A stretch of DNA of 64,000 bases, from NCBI RefSeq assembly GCF_016918565.1, contig NZ_JAFFQD010000003.1:1-64000 (forward strand), read 5' to 3'. The notes below the pieces were generated by a model that saw only the letters and a program-made list of their open reading frames with translations, was not told the origin of the DNA and made no database searches. The first letter of the stretch is position 1, and every line of letters starts with the position of its first letter. Of this stretch, positions 35,470 to 43,369 are shown piece after piece. Origin of the DNA: Desulfogranum marinum (lineage in GTDB: Bacteria; Desulfobacterota; Desulfobulbia; Desulfobulbales; Desulfobulbaceae). The position numbers were made by a program, and so were the translations under genes.

Positions 35470-35844
35470 TTAATAACCGCTCGCAACTATAAGATCATTT
35501 TTTGTCTTTTTGGCATAGGAATTCTTTTCTTTACCTTTCCACTCATACTGCAACCACACACCTTCGGTAGTAGCAGCCTGAAGCGCCTCGTAAATCGGCA
35601 TTGCCTTTACTTTCAGATCTTCCCCGGCAAGGCTTGGATGAACTAGGAGTTTACCGTCTTTTTCCATAATAAAGGCATAGGGGGTGTACGCATCTGCGGC
35701 AAAACTGGACGCTTCTTTTCCGCTGTCTATTGCAGCTACAATCTCATCAACATTCTTGCTGATGGCAGCCTTGTCAGCAGCGAGTACCTGGGTAGAGAAA
35801 CAAGCGATTGCAACCATTGCCAGCACGAAAAACAGACGTTTCAT
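35470..35844 (-). CDS. small secreted single-Cache-domain protein
   Basis: 124 residues. Signal peptide about 1-22 (MKRLFFVLAMVAIACFSTQVLA), then a single Cache-like domain: YTPYAFIMEKDGKLLVHPS, a long helix, and WLQYEWKGKEKNSYAK near the end. Such soluble periplasmic sensors bind small organic ligands. A GGAGGAG ribosome binding site fixes this ATG over the upstream in-frame codons. Convergent with the membrane cyclase, whose own sensor may be similar. Confidence 0.85.
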   Translation of the reverse strand: MKRLFFVLAMVAIACFSTQVLAADKAAISKNVDEIVAAIDSGKEASSFAADAYTPYAFIMEKDGKLLVHPSLAGEDLKVKAMPIYEALQAATTEGVWLQYEWKGKEKNSYAKKTKNDLIVASGY

Positions 35845-36255
35845 AATCTCCTCCAACTTGTTATTATACTGGGTCTTTGTCCAACACAAAAACCACCCTT
35901 GAGATAACAGCACGGTGGAGGCAAAACCTTATTGCTCTCTCCTTTGCCGTCCACCTCTTCAAGCAAAATATACACCAGGAACCAAAAGAAAATAAAAAAT
36001 CACCCTAACAACCTATTTTTAAGGAAAATATCCATCAATGCTCCTTTATTTTCGTCCAGTAATAGCCTCTACAAAAGCCTACTTCGTTCTTTTTTGTCGC
36101 AAAAAAGATACTCCATTTTTTCCTCTCTCTTGCTTACCCGCTGAAACCCTTTATTTTCCTTAAAAACTCTCAACACCGTAAGTCTCCCAAAAGCGACACA
36201 CTCAATTCTTTAACAAGCCCAAACCACACCTACGCTGCAAAAAAAGATGGACCTC
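35845..36255. other. intergenic region upstream of the Cache protein
   Basis: About 410 bases, mostly AT-rich and pyrimidine-rich on the plus strand. A minus-strand perfect -10 box TATAAT (35863-35868) lies about 20 bases before the Cache protein start, with a poor -35. Short frames here have no ribosome binding sites and look random. Confidence 0.4.
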
Positions 36256-36780
36256 TTAGTGCTGTTCTGCAGCCTTTTCCGCAGCATGGTCATTATGCTC
36301 GTTGCCATGCTCCACATCAGTTCCATGTTTTCCTGAATGGAAGCCTCGAATCAACTCATACCGAGTAAGATGACATTGAAAATCTGTCGCTCGGGAGTGG
36401 ATAAATTTTCGTTGTAACGAGTTATGCTCCATTGTTTTGCCGGCTGGTACAACCCCAGCCAACAACCACTGTTTACTATCCAGGTACTGTGCTTGCGGAT
36501 CGTAAAACTCACACACCACTCTGACATTTTTAACGTCCTCTGCCGACACATTGCTGACAACAAACTTCGCCCTTACCCATCTGTTCGGATCCTGTTCAAG
36601 ATCGTAGCTGCTTAATTGCACATCACCCGCCAATCCAGTCTCACTTTCCTGCCCATACCTATTATCTTTCACAAATACCCCTTTGGGAGTAAGTACGTTC
36701 CGTAGCCCAACCAGTCCCCAAAAAAAGACTAGACCAAGAAACAGACACAGAATAACATTTGCCGATTTTTTCATATTCAT
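36256..36780 (-). CDS. membrane-anchored FxLYD/DUF3426-like protein
   Basis: 174 residues. One N-terminal membrane anchor (about 4-24, ANVILCLFLGLVFFWGLVGL), then a beta-sandwich-like domain (WVRAKFVVSNVSAEDVKNV, VVCEFYDPQAQYLD, VVPAGKTMEHNSLQ) with the look of FxLYD or DUF3426 domains, and a His- and Glu-rich tail (HSGKHGTDVEHGNEHNDH) that might bind metal. GGAG seven bases upstream supports this ATG. Function unknown. Divergent from cmoA. Confidence 0.78.
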   Translation of the reverse strand: MNMKKSANVILCLFLGLVFFWGLVGLRNVLTPKGVFVKDNRYGQESETGLAGDVQLSSYDLEQDPNRWVRAKFVVSNVSAEDVKNVRVVCEFYDPQAQYLDSKQWLLAGVVPAGKTMEHNSLQRKFIHSRATDFQCHLTRYELIRGFHSGKHGTDVEHGNEHNDHAAEKAAEQH

Positions 36781-36903
36781 AACAAGCTCCGCTATGGTAA
36801 GTAGAGTTGACATCTTTGCCGAGGTTATACTTTTGACTCCCCCAGAGTTCAAGGCACTTTTCTTTTAACACCAATACCAGTGATTTCTTTAGAACCATAG
36901 ACC

Positions 36904-37626
36904 ATGCAGCAGGACAGACTCTTTACCAGTGGAAAAATAGAGGAAGATTTCACGTTTAATAAAAACGTAGCCGATGTTTTTGATGACATGGTCAACCGAT
37001 CCATACCGTTTTACGAAGCAGTGATTGATGCCATTGCCGATTTGCTTGAACTGCGCCTGAAAGATGGCGACACCATCGTGGACCTTGGGTGCTCAACCGG
37101 TTCAACTTTGCTTGAACTCAGCAGAAGACTTGCGGGTACATCAATAAACTATATCGGTATTGATAATGCCGACGCCATGCTGGATAAAGCGCGCAGAAAA
37201 TGTGAACTTTTCTCGAAAGGTGACACCATCTCATTTACCAGCGATGACATCACCACCTGTGACCTTTCCTCAGCCAAGGTCATACTCTGTAATTACACAT
37301 TGCAATTTCTACGGCCAATGACGAGACAATCTTTTTTGGATCGTCTCTACCATAACCTCCCCCACGGCGGTATACTTATTATAAGTGAAAAAACCATTTC
37401 CCACGCCAAGCAGCTCAATCGCGATTTCATTACCCTCTACCACCAATTTAAAAAGACACAAGGCTACTCGGAACTGGAGATTGCCAACAAACGTGAAGCC
37501 CTTGAAAATGTCCTGATCCCATTCTCATTCCAGGAAAACCTGCAGTTACTTGAGCGAGCCGGATTTAAAGAAATAGAGATCTTTTTCAAGTGGTTTAACT
37601 TCAGTTCTTTTATTGCCATCAAATAA
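36904..37626 (+). CDS. cmoA: carboxy-S-adenosylmethionine synthase
   Basis: 240 residues, family length. Makes carboxy-SAM from SAM and prephenate for the wobble base cmo5U34 of tRNA. Opens with the family pattern FTFNKNVADVFDDMVNRS IP, with the SAM motif VDLGCSTGSTLLEL near 58-70 and LCNYTLQFL. The next gene is cmoB, five bases after the stop by the chosen start, so they form one operon. A pair of this kind is most familiar from Gammaproteobacteria. Confidence 0.94.
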   Translation: MQQDRLFTSGKIEEDFTFNKNVADVFDDMVNRSIPFYEAVIDAIADLLELRLKDGDTIVDLGCSTGSTLLELSRRLAGTSINYIGIDNADAMLDKARRKCELFSKGDTISFTSDDITTCDLSSAKVILCNYTLQFLRPMTRQSFLDRLYHNLPHGGILIISEKTISHAKQLNRDFITLYHQFKKTQGYSELEIANKREALENVLIPFSFQENLQLLERAGFKEIEIFFKWFNFSSFIAIK

Positions 37627-37630
37627 TACT

Positions 37631-38587
37631 ATGTCTAACTATTCGCATATTTTCCCCAACGCCGACCACGCCGGATTACATACTTTTCTGCAAGACAAAC
37701 ACAATTGGCTCTCCCAACCGAAAAAAGGCTTCCTTCGCTACCAGGAACCATTAAAAAAAATCAGCCACCTCCGGGCATCAAGCTGCTGCTTCAAAGAAGA
37801 TATAGTGACCATTGGCACACCGGAAGAACTCAATGCCGACGAGGCTCTCTTGGTATCCAGGACAATGCAAAACCTGATGCCCTGGCGAAAAGGCCCGTTT
37901 TCTATTTTTGGTATCGATATAGATGCAGAATGGCGCAGCGAAAAAAAATGGAACCGAATTGCCCCTCAGCTTCCTGAGCTTAAAGGAAAGCTCATCGCAG
38001 ACATTGGTTGTAACAACGGCTACTATATGTTTCGCATGACAGAGTATAATCCTCGCTTTGTCCTGGGGTTCGAACCATATGTTCATCACTATTATACCTT
38101 TCGTACCCTCAATACTTTTGCCAATCAAAAAAACCTTGACGTCGAGTTACTTGGCATAGAACACCTCCCCTTCTTTCCTGATAGTTTTGATGTTATTTTC
38201 TGTCTCGGTATTCTCTACCATAGACACTCACCCATTGTATCGTTGCAGGATATGCACAACGCCTTAACTCAAGACGGAACATTAATCATAGAGTCTCAGG
38301 CTATCCCTGGAGAAGAATCCCTAGCCCTGTTCCCTGAAAAAACATACGCCAAAGTACCAGGTACTTGGTTTGTGCCCACTGCTTCCTGTCTGAATAACTG
38401 GCTGCAAAGAACAGGTTTTAGAGATATATCCCTTTTCTGTCAACACCCCATGAGCTCTCTTGAACAACGCAGAACCAAATGGATGACATTTGAATCATAC
38501 GAAGATTTTATTGACAAGCAGAACCCTACGCTTACTATAGAGGGGTATCCAGCTCCACACAGAGTTTTTTTCAAGGCAACAAAATAA
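37631..38587 (+). CDS. cmoB: tRNA U34 carboxymethyltransferase
   Basis: 318 residues. Transfers the carboxymethyl group of carboxy-SAM to 5-hydroxyuridine 34 of tRNA. Motifs: RKGPFSIFGIDIDAEWRS, IADIGCNNGYYMFRM (SAM site), LGILYHRHSPI and LIIESQAIPG match CmoB. The ATG is chosen because an upstream in-frame TTG would overlap cmoA without a ribosome binding site. CmoA and CmoB work in sequence, which the adjacent order reflects. Confidence 0.94.
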   Translation: MSNYSHIFPNADHAGLHTFLQDKHNWLSQPKKGFLRYQEPLKKISHLRASSCCFKEDIVTIGTPEELNADEALLVSRTMQNLMPWRKGPFSIFGIDIDAEWRSEKKWNRIAPQLPELKGKLIADIGCNNGYYMFRMTEYNPRFVLGFEPYVHHYYTFRTLNTFANQKNLDVELLGIEHLPFFPDSFDVIFCLGILYHRHSPIVSLQDMHNALTQDGTLIIESQAIPGEESLALFPEKTYAKVPGTWFVPTASCLNNWLQRTGFRDISLFCQHPMSSLEQRRTKWMTFESYEDFIDKQNPTLTIEGYPAPHRVFFKATK

Positions 38588-38669
38588 AAAATAAGCTGTT
38601 CTTGGCTGCAAGATATGTATGCAGTCAAAAATATTGTTATTTCGACAACGACTCATATCAAGGTGACAA

Positions 38670-39221
38670 ATGATGAACGCAAATGAGTGTACACTCTACC
38701 ACGGCGGCCTAAAAGGCGCAGAATCAGCTTTTGGCGAACAAGCCGAAAAATATGGTATCAATGAAGTGATTTTTACTTTTGAAGGACACCGCCTTAACAG
38801 GGACCGCAACACAGAGCTTTTAAGTGAAGAGGATCTACAACGTGGTAATATCAGTATGGAAATTGCGTCCAGAATGATGAACCGCACCTATTATGAGACC
38901 GAAAAAATTCGTAAAGTCCTGCAGGTCATTTTCCACATGGTCAACAAAGGGCATCAAGTATTTGTAATTGGAAGCATTCTGGATGACAACTCCGTAAAAG
39001 GTGGCACCGGCTGGGCTGTTGAACTGGCGAAACTTTTCAACCGACCACTGCATGTGTACGACCAAGACAAGAAGCAATGGTTTACCTGGAAAGACAATTC
39101 ATGGCAGGAAGACACTCCCACCATCACCTATAACACCTTTGTCGGTTCCGGAACCCGCTATCTGAGCGATGACGGACAGGCAGCCATAGACAAACTTTTT
39201 TCCGACTCCTACGGCGAATAA
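38670..39221 (+). CDS. SLOG-like Rossmann-fold protein of unknown function
   Basis: 183 residues. N-terminal YHGGLKGAESAFGEQAEKYG and later VFVIGSILDDNS, GGTGWAVELAKLFNRPLHVYDQ and VGSGTRYLSDDG match the pattern of SLOG/LOG-type nucleotide-binding folds, where glycine-rich loops bind a nucleotide or its base. I recall similar uncharacterised proteins in bacteria and fungi, but no reaction. A reasonable GGTGAC context before the first Met. It lies downstream of cmoAB but 80 bases away, so co-transcription is possible. Confidence 0.78.
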   Translation: MMNANECTLYHGGLKGAESAFGEQAEKYGINEVIFTFEGHRLNRDRNTELLSEEDLQRGNISMEIASRMMNRTYYETEKIRKVLQVIFHMVNKGHQVFVIGSILDDNSVKGGTGWAVELAKLFNRPLHVYDQDKKQWFTWKDNSWQEDTPTITYNTFVGSGTRYLSDDGQAAIDKLFSDSYGE

Positions 39222-39600
39222 CTTCTTTCCAATTCTGCTTTCAAAGGGTACTCCTGCCACTTTTGCTTATCGTATTTTACCGATTTCCAAGAGGGCAGGA
39301 AAACACCTGTCGTGCCCCTTTATCTTGCATTTCCAACAGTCTCCGTGTATACGGTACATCAATGGTAACTGCTTACAGGTTTTAGGTATAATAAATCAAA
39401 GAGTTATCCCCCCGCGAGCAGTTACCATCAAAGATAATCAATTCGTCTGATCTAAATGTTTAAATGGCAAATAGCAAGAGTTAGGGTCTCCTTTGCGTTT
39501 CCCGTAACATTTCTCCTGTTATTTATTGTCTGCAGTTCTGCAGCTCAAACTGCACACACTTGTCCAATGCAAGCAATCAAAGCCACGTACACATACCATC
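39222..39600. other. intergenic region with a 12-bp inverted repeat
   Basis: About 380 bases. ATGGTAACTGCT (39362-39373) and AGCAGTTACCAT (39417-39428) are a perfect inverted repeat around a 43-base spacer that contains a TATAAT-like box (GGTATAATAA). It could be an operator or a stem-loop upstream of the M23 peptidase gene. A short possible gene starts at 39456. Confidence 0.5.
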
Positions 39601-39611
39601 ATGCAAAATAA
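39456..39611 (+). CDS. possible small signal-peptide protein upstream of the M23 peptidase
   Basis: A 51-codon frame with a basic start and hydrophobic core (VTFLLLFIVCSSAAQ) that looks like a signal peptide or lipoprotein signal, then about 20 hydrophilic residues. Its end overlaps the peptidase start by 11 bases. There is no clear ribosome binding site, so it may be chance or a leader peptide. Confidence 0.3.
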   Translation: MFKWQIARVRVSFAFPVTFLLLFIVCSSAAQTAHTCPMQAIKATYTYHHAK

Positions 39612-40515
39612 AAACCTTCATATCCTGGTAACCGGCGAAAGTGGGAATGGGCGTGCCTATGTTATCTCCAAAAAGGCATTGCGCAATAGTATCACTGGAT
39701 GTCTTATAGGTGCGCTTGTGCTCAGCTTAGGCAGCGCTCTCAGCGTGCGTCTATTTTCATCCAACTATACCCTAAAAAAAGAGGTTGCCGCTCTCCGTAC
39801 AGACATTAAAACCAATACCGAATTAGCCACCCAACTCGCTACCGCTACCTCTCAGCTTGAGGAGTATCAACAACAAATTTCTCTCCTCCGACAGCAGCAG
39901 GAAAACCTGGTTGAAAAAAGTGTGAGCCGACTTGATGAACGCTCTAAAATTATCGAGTCAGTCATGGACTCCATTGGGGTCGAGGTGATCATTGAAGAAG
40001 ATCCGAAACACAGTGGTGGTCCTTTTATCTCTTCCGGTGAAGGTTCCTATGGTGAGCAGTTGCTCCTCCATACAGACAAGTATCTCAGCATCCTGGAAAA
40101 GACCCCCATCGGCCGCCCGCTACCAACAAAAATCAGTTCTCGCTTTGGCCGAAGAAAAGATCCTCTCAATAAAAAGAGTGCCTTTCATGAAGGATTGGAT
40201 TTCAAAGGAAATACAGGCGATAAAATTCGAGCAACTGGTGGTGGTACTGTCAAGACATCGACCTACTCAAGAGGATGGGGTAATTATATTGTCATAGACC
40301 ACCATAACGGTTACAAAACCCTTTTCGCGCATTTAAGTAAAAGATTAGTCAAAAAAGGTGAAAACGTTACTCGGGGTATGGTGATAGGCCATGTTGGTAA
40401 TACAGGAAGAAGTACAGGTTCCCATCTTCATTACGAGATACAGCTTCATGGCAAGCCTATTGATCCAATGAAATATATAAAAATAGCAAGCTTATCCATG
40501 AAAATCAAAAATTAA
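39601..40515 (+). CDS. membrane-anchored M23/LytM-family endopeptidase
   Basis: 304 residues. One membrane segment (about 30-50), a coiled coil (about 60-120, rich in Gln/Leu/Glu), and a C-terminal LytM domain about 180-300. Zinc-site residues: His in FHEGLDFKG, Asp in the same motif, and HLHYEI for the HxH. Cleaves peptide cross-links of peptidoglycan or activates another hydrolase. Directly followed by a bactofilin gene, a pair known to control cell shape in other proteobacteria. Confidence 0.9.
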   Translation: MQNKNLHILVTGESGNGRAYVISKKALRNSITGCLIGALVLSLGSALSVRLFSSNYTLKKEVAALRTDIKTNTELATQLATATSQLEEYQQQISLLRQQQENLVEKSVSRLDERSKIIESVMDSIGVEVIIEEDPKHSGGPFISSGEGSYGEQLLLHTDKYLSILEKTPIGRPLPTKISSRFGRRKDPLNKKSAFHEGLDFKGNTGDKIRATGGGTVKTSTYSRGWGNYIVIDHHNGYKTLFAHLSKRLVKKGENVTRGMVIGHVGNTGRSTGSHLHYEIQLHGKPIDPMKYIKIASLSMKIKN

Positions 40516-40532
40516 GCTTTCACACACTCATT

Positions 40533-40997
40533 ATGGCTTTATTTAAAAGCAAAAACGCTCCTTCTCACAAAACTGTTGACCATCCACCTAAAAAAGCATT
40601 GTCCAAGGACGTTATATCCTCAATTATTTCCCAGGAAATGCAAATTACAGGCGAGATCTCTTTTGCAGGCAAAGCTAGAATTGACGGTACAGTGGAGGGC
40701 AACCTTACGGGGGAATATCTCATCCTCAGTGAAGTTGGTAAAATAAAAGGGGACTTACAGCTGGAAGCCCTGGTCTGTCACGGTCAAATCGAGGGCAATA
40801 TTTACGCAAAAGTTGTTACCATTCACGCGACTGCTGCAATCAAAGGCAAACTGATTGCCGAAAGCCTGACAGTTGAACCCGGCGCTTTATTAAGCGGTGA
40901 GATTAGTGCGGCAGATAAAGGAAAACCGACAAAGACGCCTGAGATTTCACAGCCTCAAACAAAAACAGTACCAGCAGAAAGCAAAAATAAGAAGTAA
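40533..40997 (+). CDS. bactofilin cytoskeletal protein
   Basis: 154 residues. Central right-handed beta-helix (DUF583) at about 30-125 with repeating GxIxG steps: ISFAGKARIDGTVEGNLTG, GKIKGDLQ, GQIEGNIY, AAIKGKLIAES. Disordered, charged tails at both ends (KAKNAPSHKT-like N-tail; PQTKTVPAESKNKK C-tail) are usual. Bactofilins polymerise without nucleotide and recruit M23 peptidases; the M23 gene lies 17 bases upstream. Confidence 0.92.
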   Translation: MALFKSKNAPSHKTVDHPPKKALSKDVISSIISQEMQITGEISFAGKARIDGTVEGNLTGEYLILSEVGKIKGDLQLEALVCHGQIEGNIYAKVVTIHATAAIKGKLIAESLTVEPGALLSGEISAADKGKPTKTPEISQPQTKTVPAESKNKK

Positions 40998-41042
40998 TAC
41001 AATAAGTGCACAGGTGGACATCGGTGAACGAAGAAAAACGTT

Positions 41043-42431
41043 TTATTTTCCTATACAAAACTCATTAAAGATAGCATCCAAAACATCTTCAGGGGTTGTC
41101 AACCCAATAATATCTCCCAGATAATCCAATCCATCCTGGGCATCAACAGCCAGCAGATCACACGGCGCACCATCGCAAATTGCAGCCAGCAGTCTCCGAC
41201 AGGCTTCTGCTGTTTTCTGCAATGCAGCTAAGTGCCTTACATTAGGTGCGCACAATCCGATTTCTGCAGCCTGGTCATCACTGAGAACGGTCTTAAAAAT
41301 GGTTTCACGCAAGGTGTCGATTCCCACATTTTCCTTGGCTGAAATTTCGACCCGCGTTGCCTGCTCAAATTTTCGATGCAGACCATCTAATTCCTGCTCG
41401 TTACCCCTGTCCGTTTTATTAAAAACCACTATAAGCTGCTTATCTTTAATCGTTGCATAGAGGTCGAGATCTCGCTTGGTCAACGGCTGTGAGGCATCGA
41501 GCAAAAACAGGACCAAATCAGCAGCATCCATCTTGCGCCTGGCCCGTTCCATTCCCAGCTCTTCGACTACGTCATTATGGGCCCGAATGCCTGCAGTATC
41601 GACAAGATGTACAGGGATACCCTCGATGACGATACTTTCTTCAATAGTATCTCTTGTGGTACCCGGTAACGGTGTGACGAGCGCACGTTCTTCCCTGAGC
41701 AGTGTGTTAAGCAGGCTGGATTTACCCACATTGGGACGACCGGCAATGACGACACTAATCCCCTCTCGAATAATTTTAGCACTGGATACCGAGCGGATCA
41801 GTGCTTCAATCGGCTTTAGAATATTAACCTTCAGTTGCATCTCGATTGCTTTTTTATCGAGCAGTTCCACATCATCTTCAGGGAAATCTATCGCGACTTC
41901 AAGGAGTGCCAGAATGGCGATCAACTCCTTACGGACTGGCTCAAGTTCATCGGTCAAACGGCCTTGCAGTTGGTTAACTGCAAGGTCGATCCCTTTATCC
42001 GTTTGAGCCTGCAACAAATCAATAACAGCTTCAGCCTGGGTAAGGTCAATACGGCCGCCAAGAAAAGCACGCTTGGTAAACTCTCCAGGCTCAGCGGGCC
42101 TAGCCCCCAAGGCAAAAACTGTTGCCAACACCTTCTGCAACAATATATATGAACCGTGGCAATGCAATTCGACCACATCTTCAACCGTGTATGTCGCTGG
42201 CCCCTGCATGAAAACAGCAAGGACCTCATCTATAACTTTACCGGCAGAATCGGCTAGTGTGCCATAATACATTTTATGGCTTTCAAAATGAGAAATGGGG
42301 TACTTTGGAGTAAAAATCTGCTCAAGAATGGTTGCAGCAGTTGCACCAGAGATGCGAATAATACCGATGCCGCCAGTCCCAGGTGGCGTGGCAATGGCAG
42401 CTATGGTATCTGTTGAACGATGGTACCCCAT
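41043..42431 (-). CDS. mnmE: tRNA modification GTPase MnmE
   Basis: 462 residues. N-terminal formyl-THF-binding domain (DTIAAIATPPGTGGIGIIRI), a helical domain with an inserted Ras-like G domain (GRPNVGKSSLLN, DTAGIR, FNKTD), and the C-terminal CIGK that is required for activity. With MnmG it installs the carboxymethylaminomethyl group on wobble uridine 34. mnmG is nearby on the other strand. Last gene of the rpmH block. Confidence 0.96.
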   Translation of the reverse strand: MGYHRSTDTIAAIATPPGTGGIGIIRISGATAATILEQIFTPKYPISHFESHKMYYGTLADSAGKVIDEVLAVFMQGPATYTVEDVVELHCHGSYILLQKVLATVFALGARPAEPGEFTKRAFLGGRIDLTQAEAVIDLLQAQTDKGIDLAVNQLQGRLTDELEPVRKELIAILALLEVAIDFPEDDVELLDKKAIEMQLKVNILKPIEALIRSVSSAKIIREGISVVIAGRPNVGKSSLLNTLLREERALVTPLPGTTRDTIEESIVIEGIPVHLVDTAGIRAHNDVVEELGMERARRKMDAADLVLFLLDASQPLTKRDLDLYATIKDKQLIVVFNKTDRGNEQELDGLHRKFEQATRVEISAKENVGIDTLRETIFKTVLSDDQAAEIGLCAPNVRHLAALQKTAEACRRLLAAICDGAPCDLLAVDAQDGLDYLGDIIGLTTPEDVLDAIFNEFCIGK

Positions 42432-42436
42432 CCGTG

Positions 42437-43345
42437 CTATCCTCTCTTTTTTCTGGATCCGGACCGACGTCCTTTGCCGGGCTTATAAATCAGCACTTTT
42501 TTAAAGAGTCCATCTCCGACCGAACGGCTCCGGATCCCTTTATCCTCTTGCAAGATCATGTGAACAATACGACGCTCCGATGGGTTCAAAGCTGGAATTG
42601 CCTGGGTTTTTCCATCTTCTTTTACCTTTTCGGCAAGCTCAACTGCTCGTTGTTTTAAATCTTCTGCACGTCGCTGCCTGAAATCGCCGGCATTGAGCGA
42701 CAAAAGAAATCTATCCGGCAAACTTTGCAACATCATCTTACGAATAAGATACTGGAGACTATCAAGCGTGCGCCCTTCTGAACCGATTATATCTTCCTCG
42801 TATTCGCCATTGATGTTGCAGGTGACAGTATTACCCTCAAAGGTAACATCAACCTGTGACGGAAACTTCATGAGAGAGAGCATCTCACTTATGGTCGCTT
42901 GAATAGCATCCAACGCTTCTTGCGACGGCTCTTCGTAGCTCATTTCAGCAGATTCGGTAGCCCCCCGCCCTCCTCCTTTAGCAGAAGGAATTTCTTTCTT
43001 GATTTCAACATCATCATTGGCTGTGTTTGTAGTTTTTGCGCTTTCTGCCGAATCGTCTTCCTTTTGCTCGTGTCGGGCATCACCGGCCAGGGCAGCGTTC
43101 TCTTGACCTTCTGGTTTTGTGTCAGCGACAGGTTCCTGCTCAACGGGGCGCGGCTCAACCTTCTCTTGCTGGGTTTTTTCTTTCACCCGAATATGGGCTT
43201 GTTTTCGGCACAAACCAAAAATCCCGGCTGACCCCGTTTCAAGGATCTCAATCTCCAAGTTGTCTTGTGTTGTAGCAAACTCCTTACAAGCCTGATCAAT
43301 AACATCTGTTATATCTTTTCCAAAAAAATCTTTGTCTTTTGTCAT
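42437..43345 (-). CDS. jag: Jag/KhpB RNA-binding protein
   Basis: 302 residues. Jag_N domain (KDFFGKDITDVIDQACKEF), a long acidic low-complexity linker (about 65-135, Glu/Lys/Ala-rich), a KH domain (DIIGSEGRTLDSLQYLI) and an R3H domain (NPSERRIVHMILQED). A small RNA-binding protein linked to cell division or envelope; it lies between yidC and mnmE as usual. Confidence 0.93.
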   Translation of the reverse strand: MTKDKDFFGKDITDVIDQACKEFATTQDNLEIEILETGSAGIFGLCRKQAHIRVKEKTQQEKVEPRPVEQEPVADTKPEGQENAALAGDARHEQKEDDSAESAKTTNTANDDVEIKKEIPSAKGGGRGATESAEMSYEEPSQEALDAIQATISEMLSLMKFPSQVDVTFEGNTVTCNINGEYEEDIIGSEGRTLDSLQYLIRKMMLQSLPDRFLLSLNAGDFRQRRAEDLKQRAVELAEKVKEDGKTQAIPALNPSERRIVHMILQEDKGIRSRSVGDGLFKKVLIYKPGKGRRSGSRKKRG

Positions 43346-43369
43346 AAGAGTTTTCCTTACAGCCCCGAG

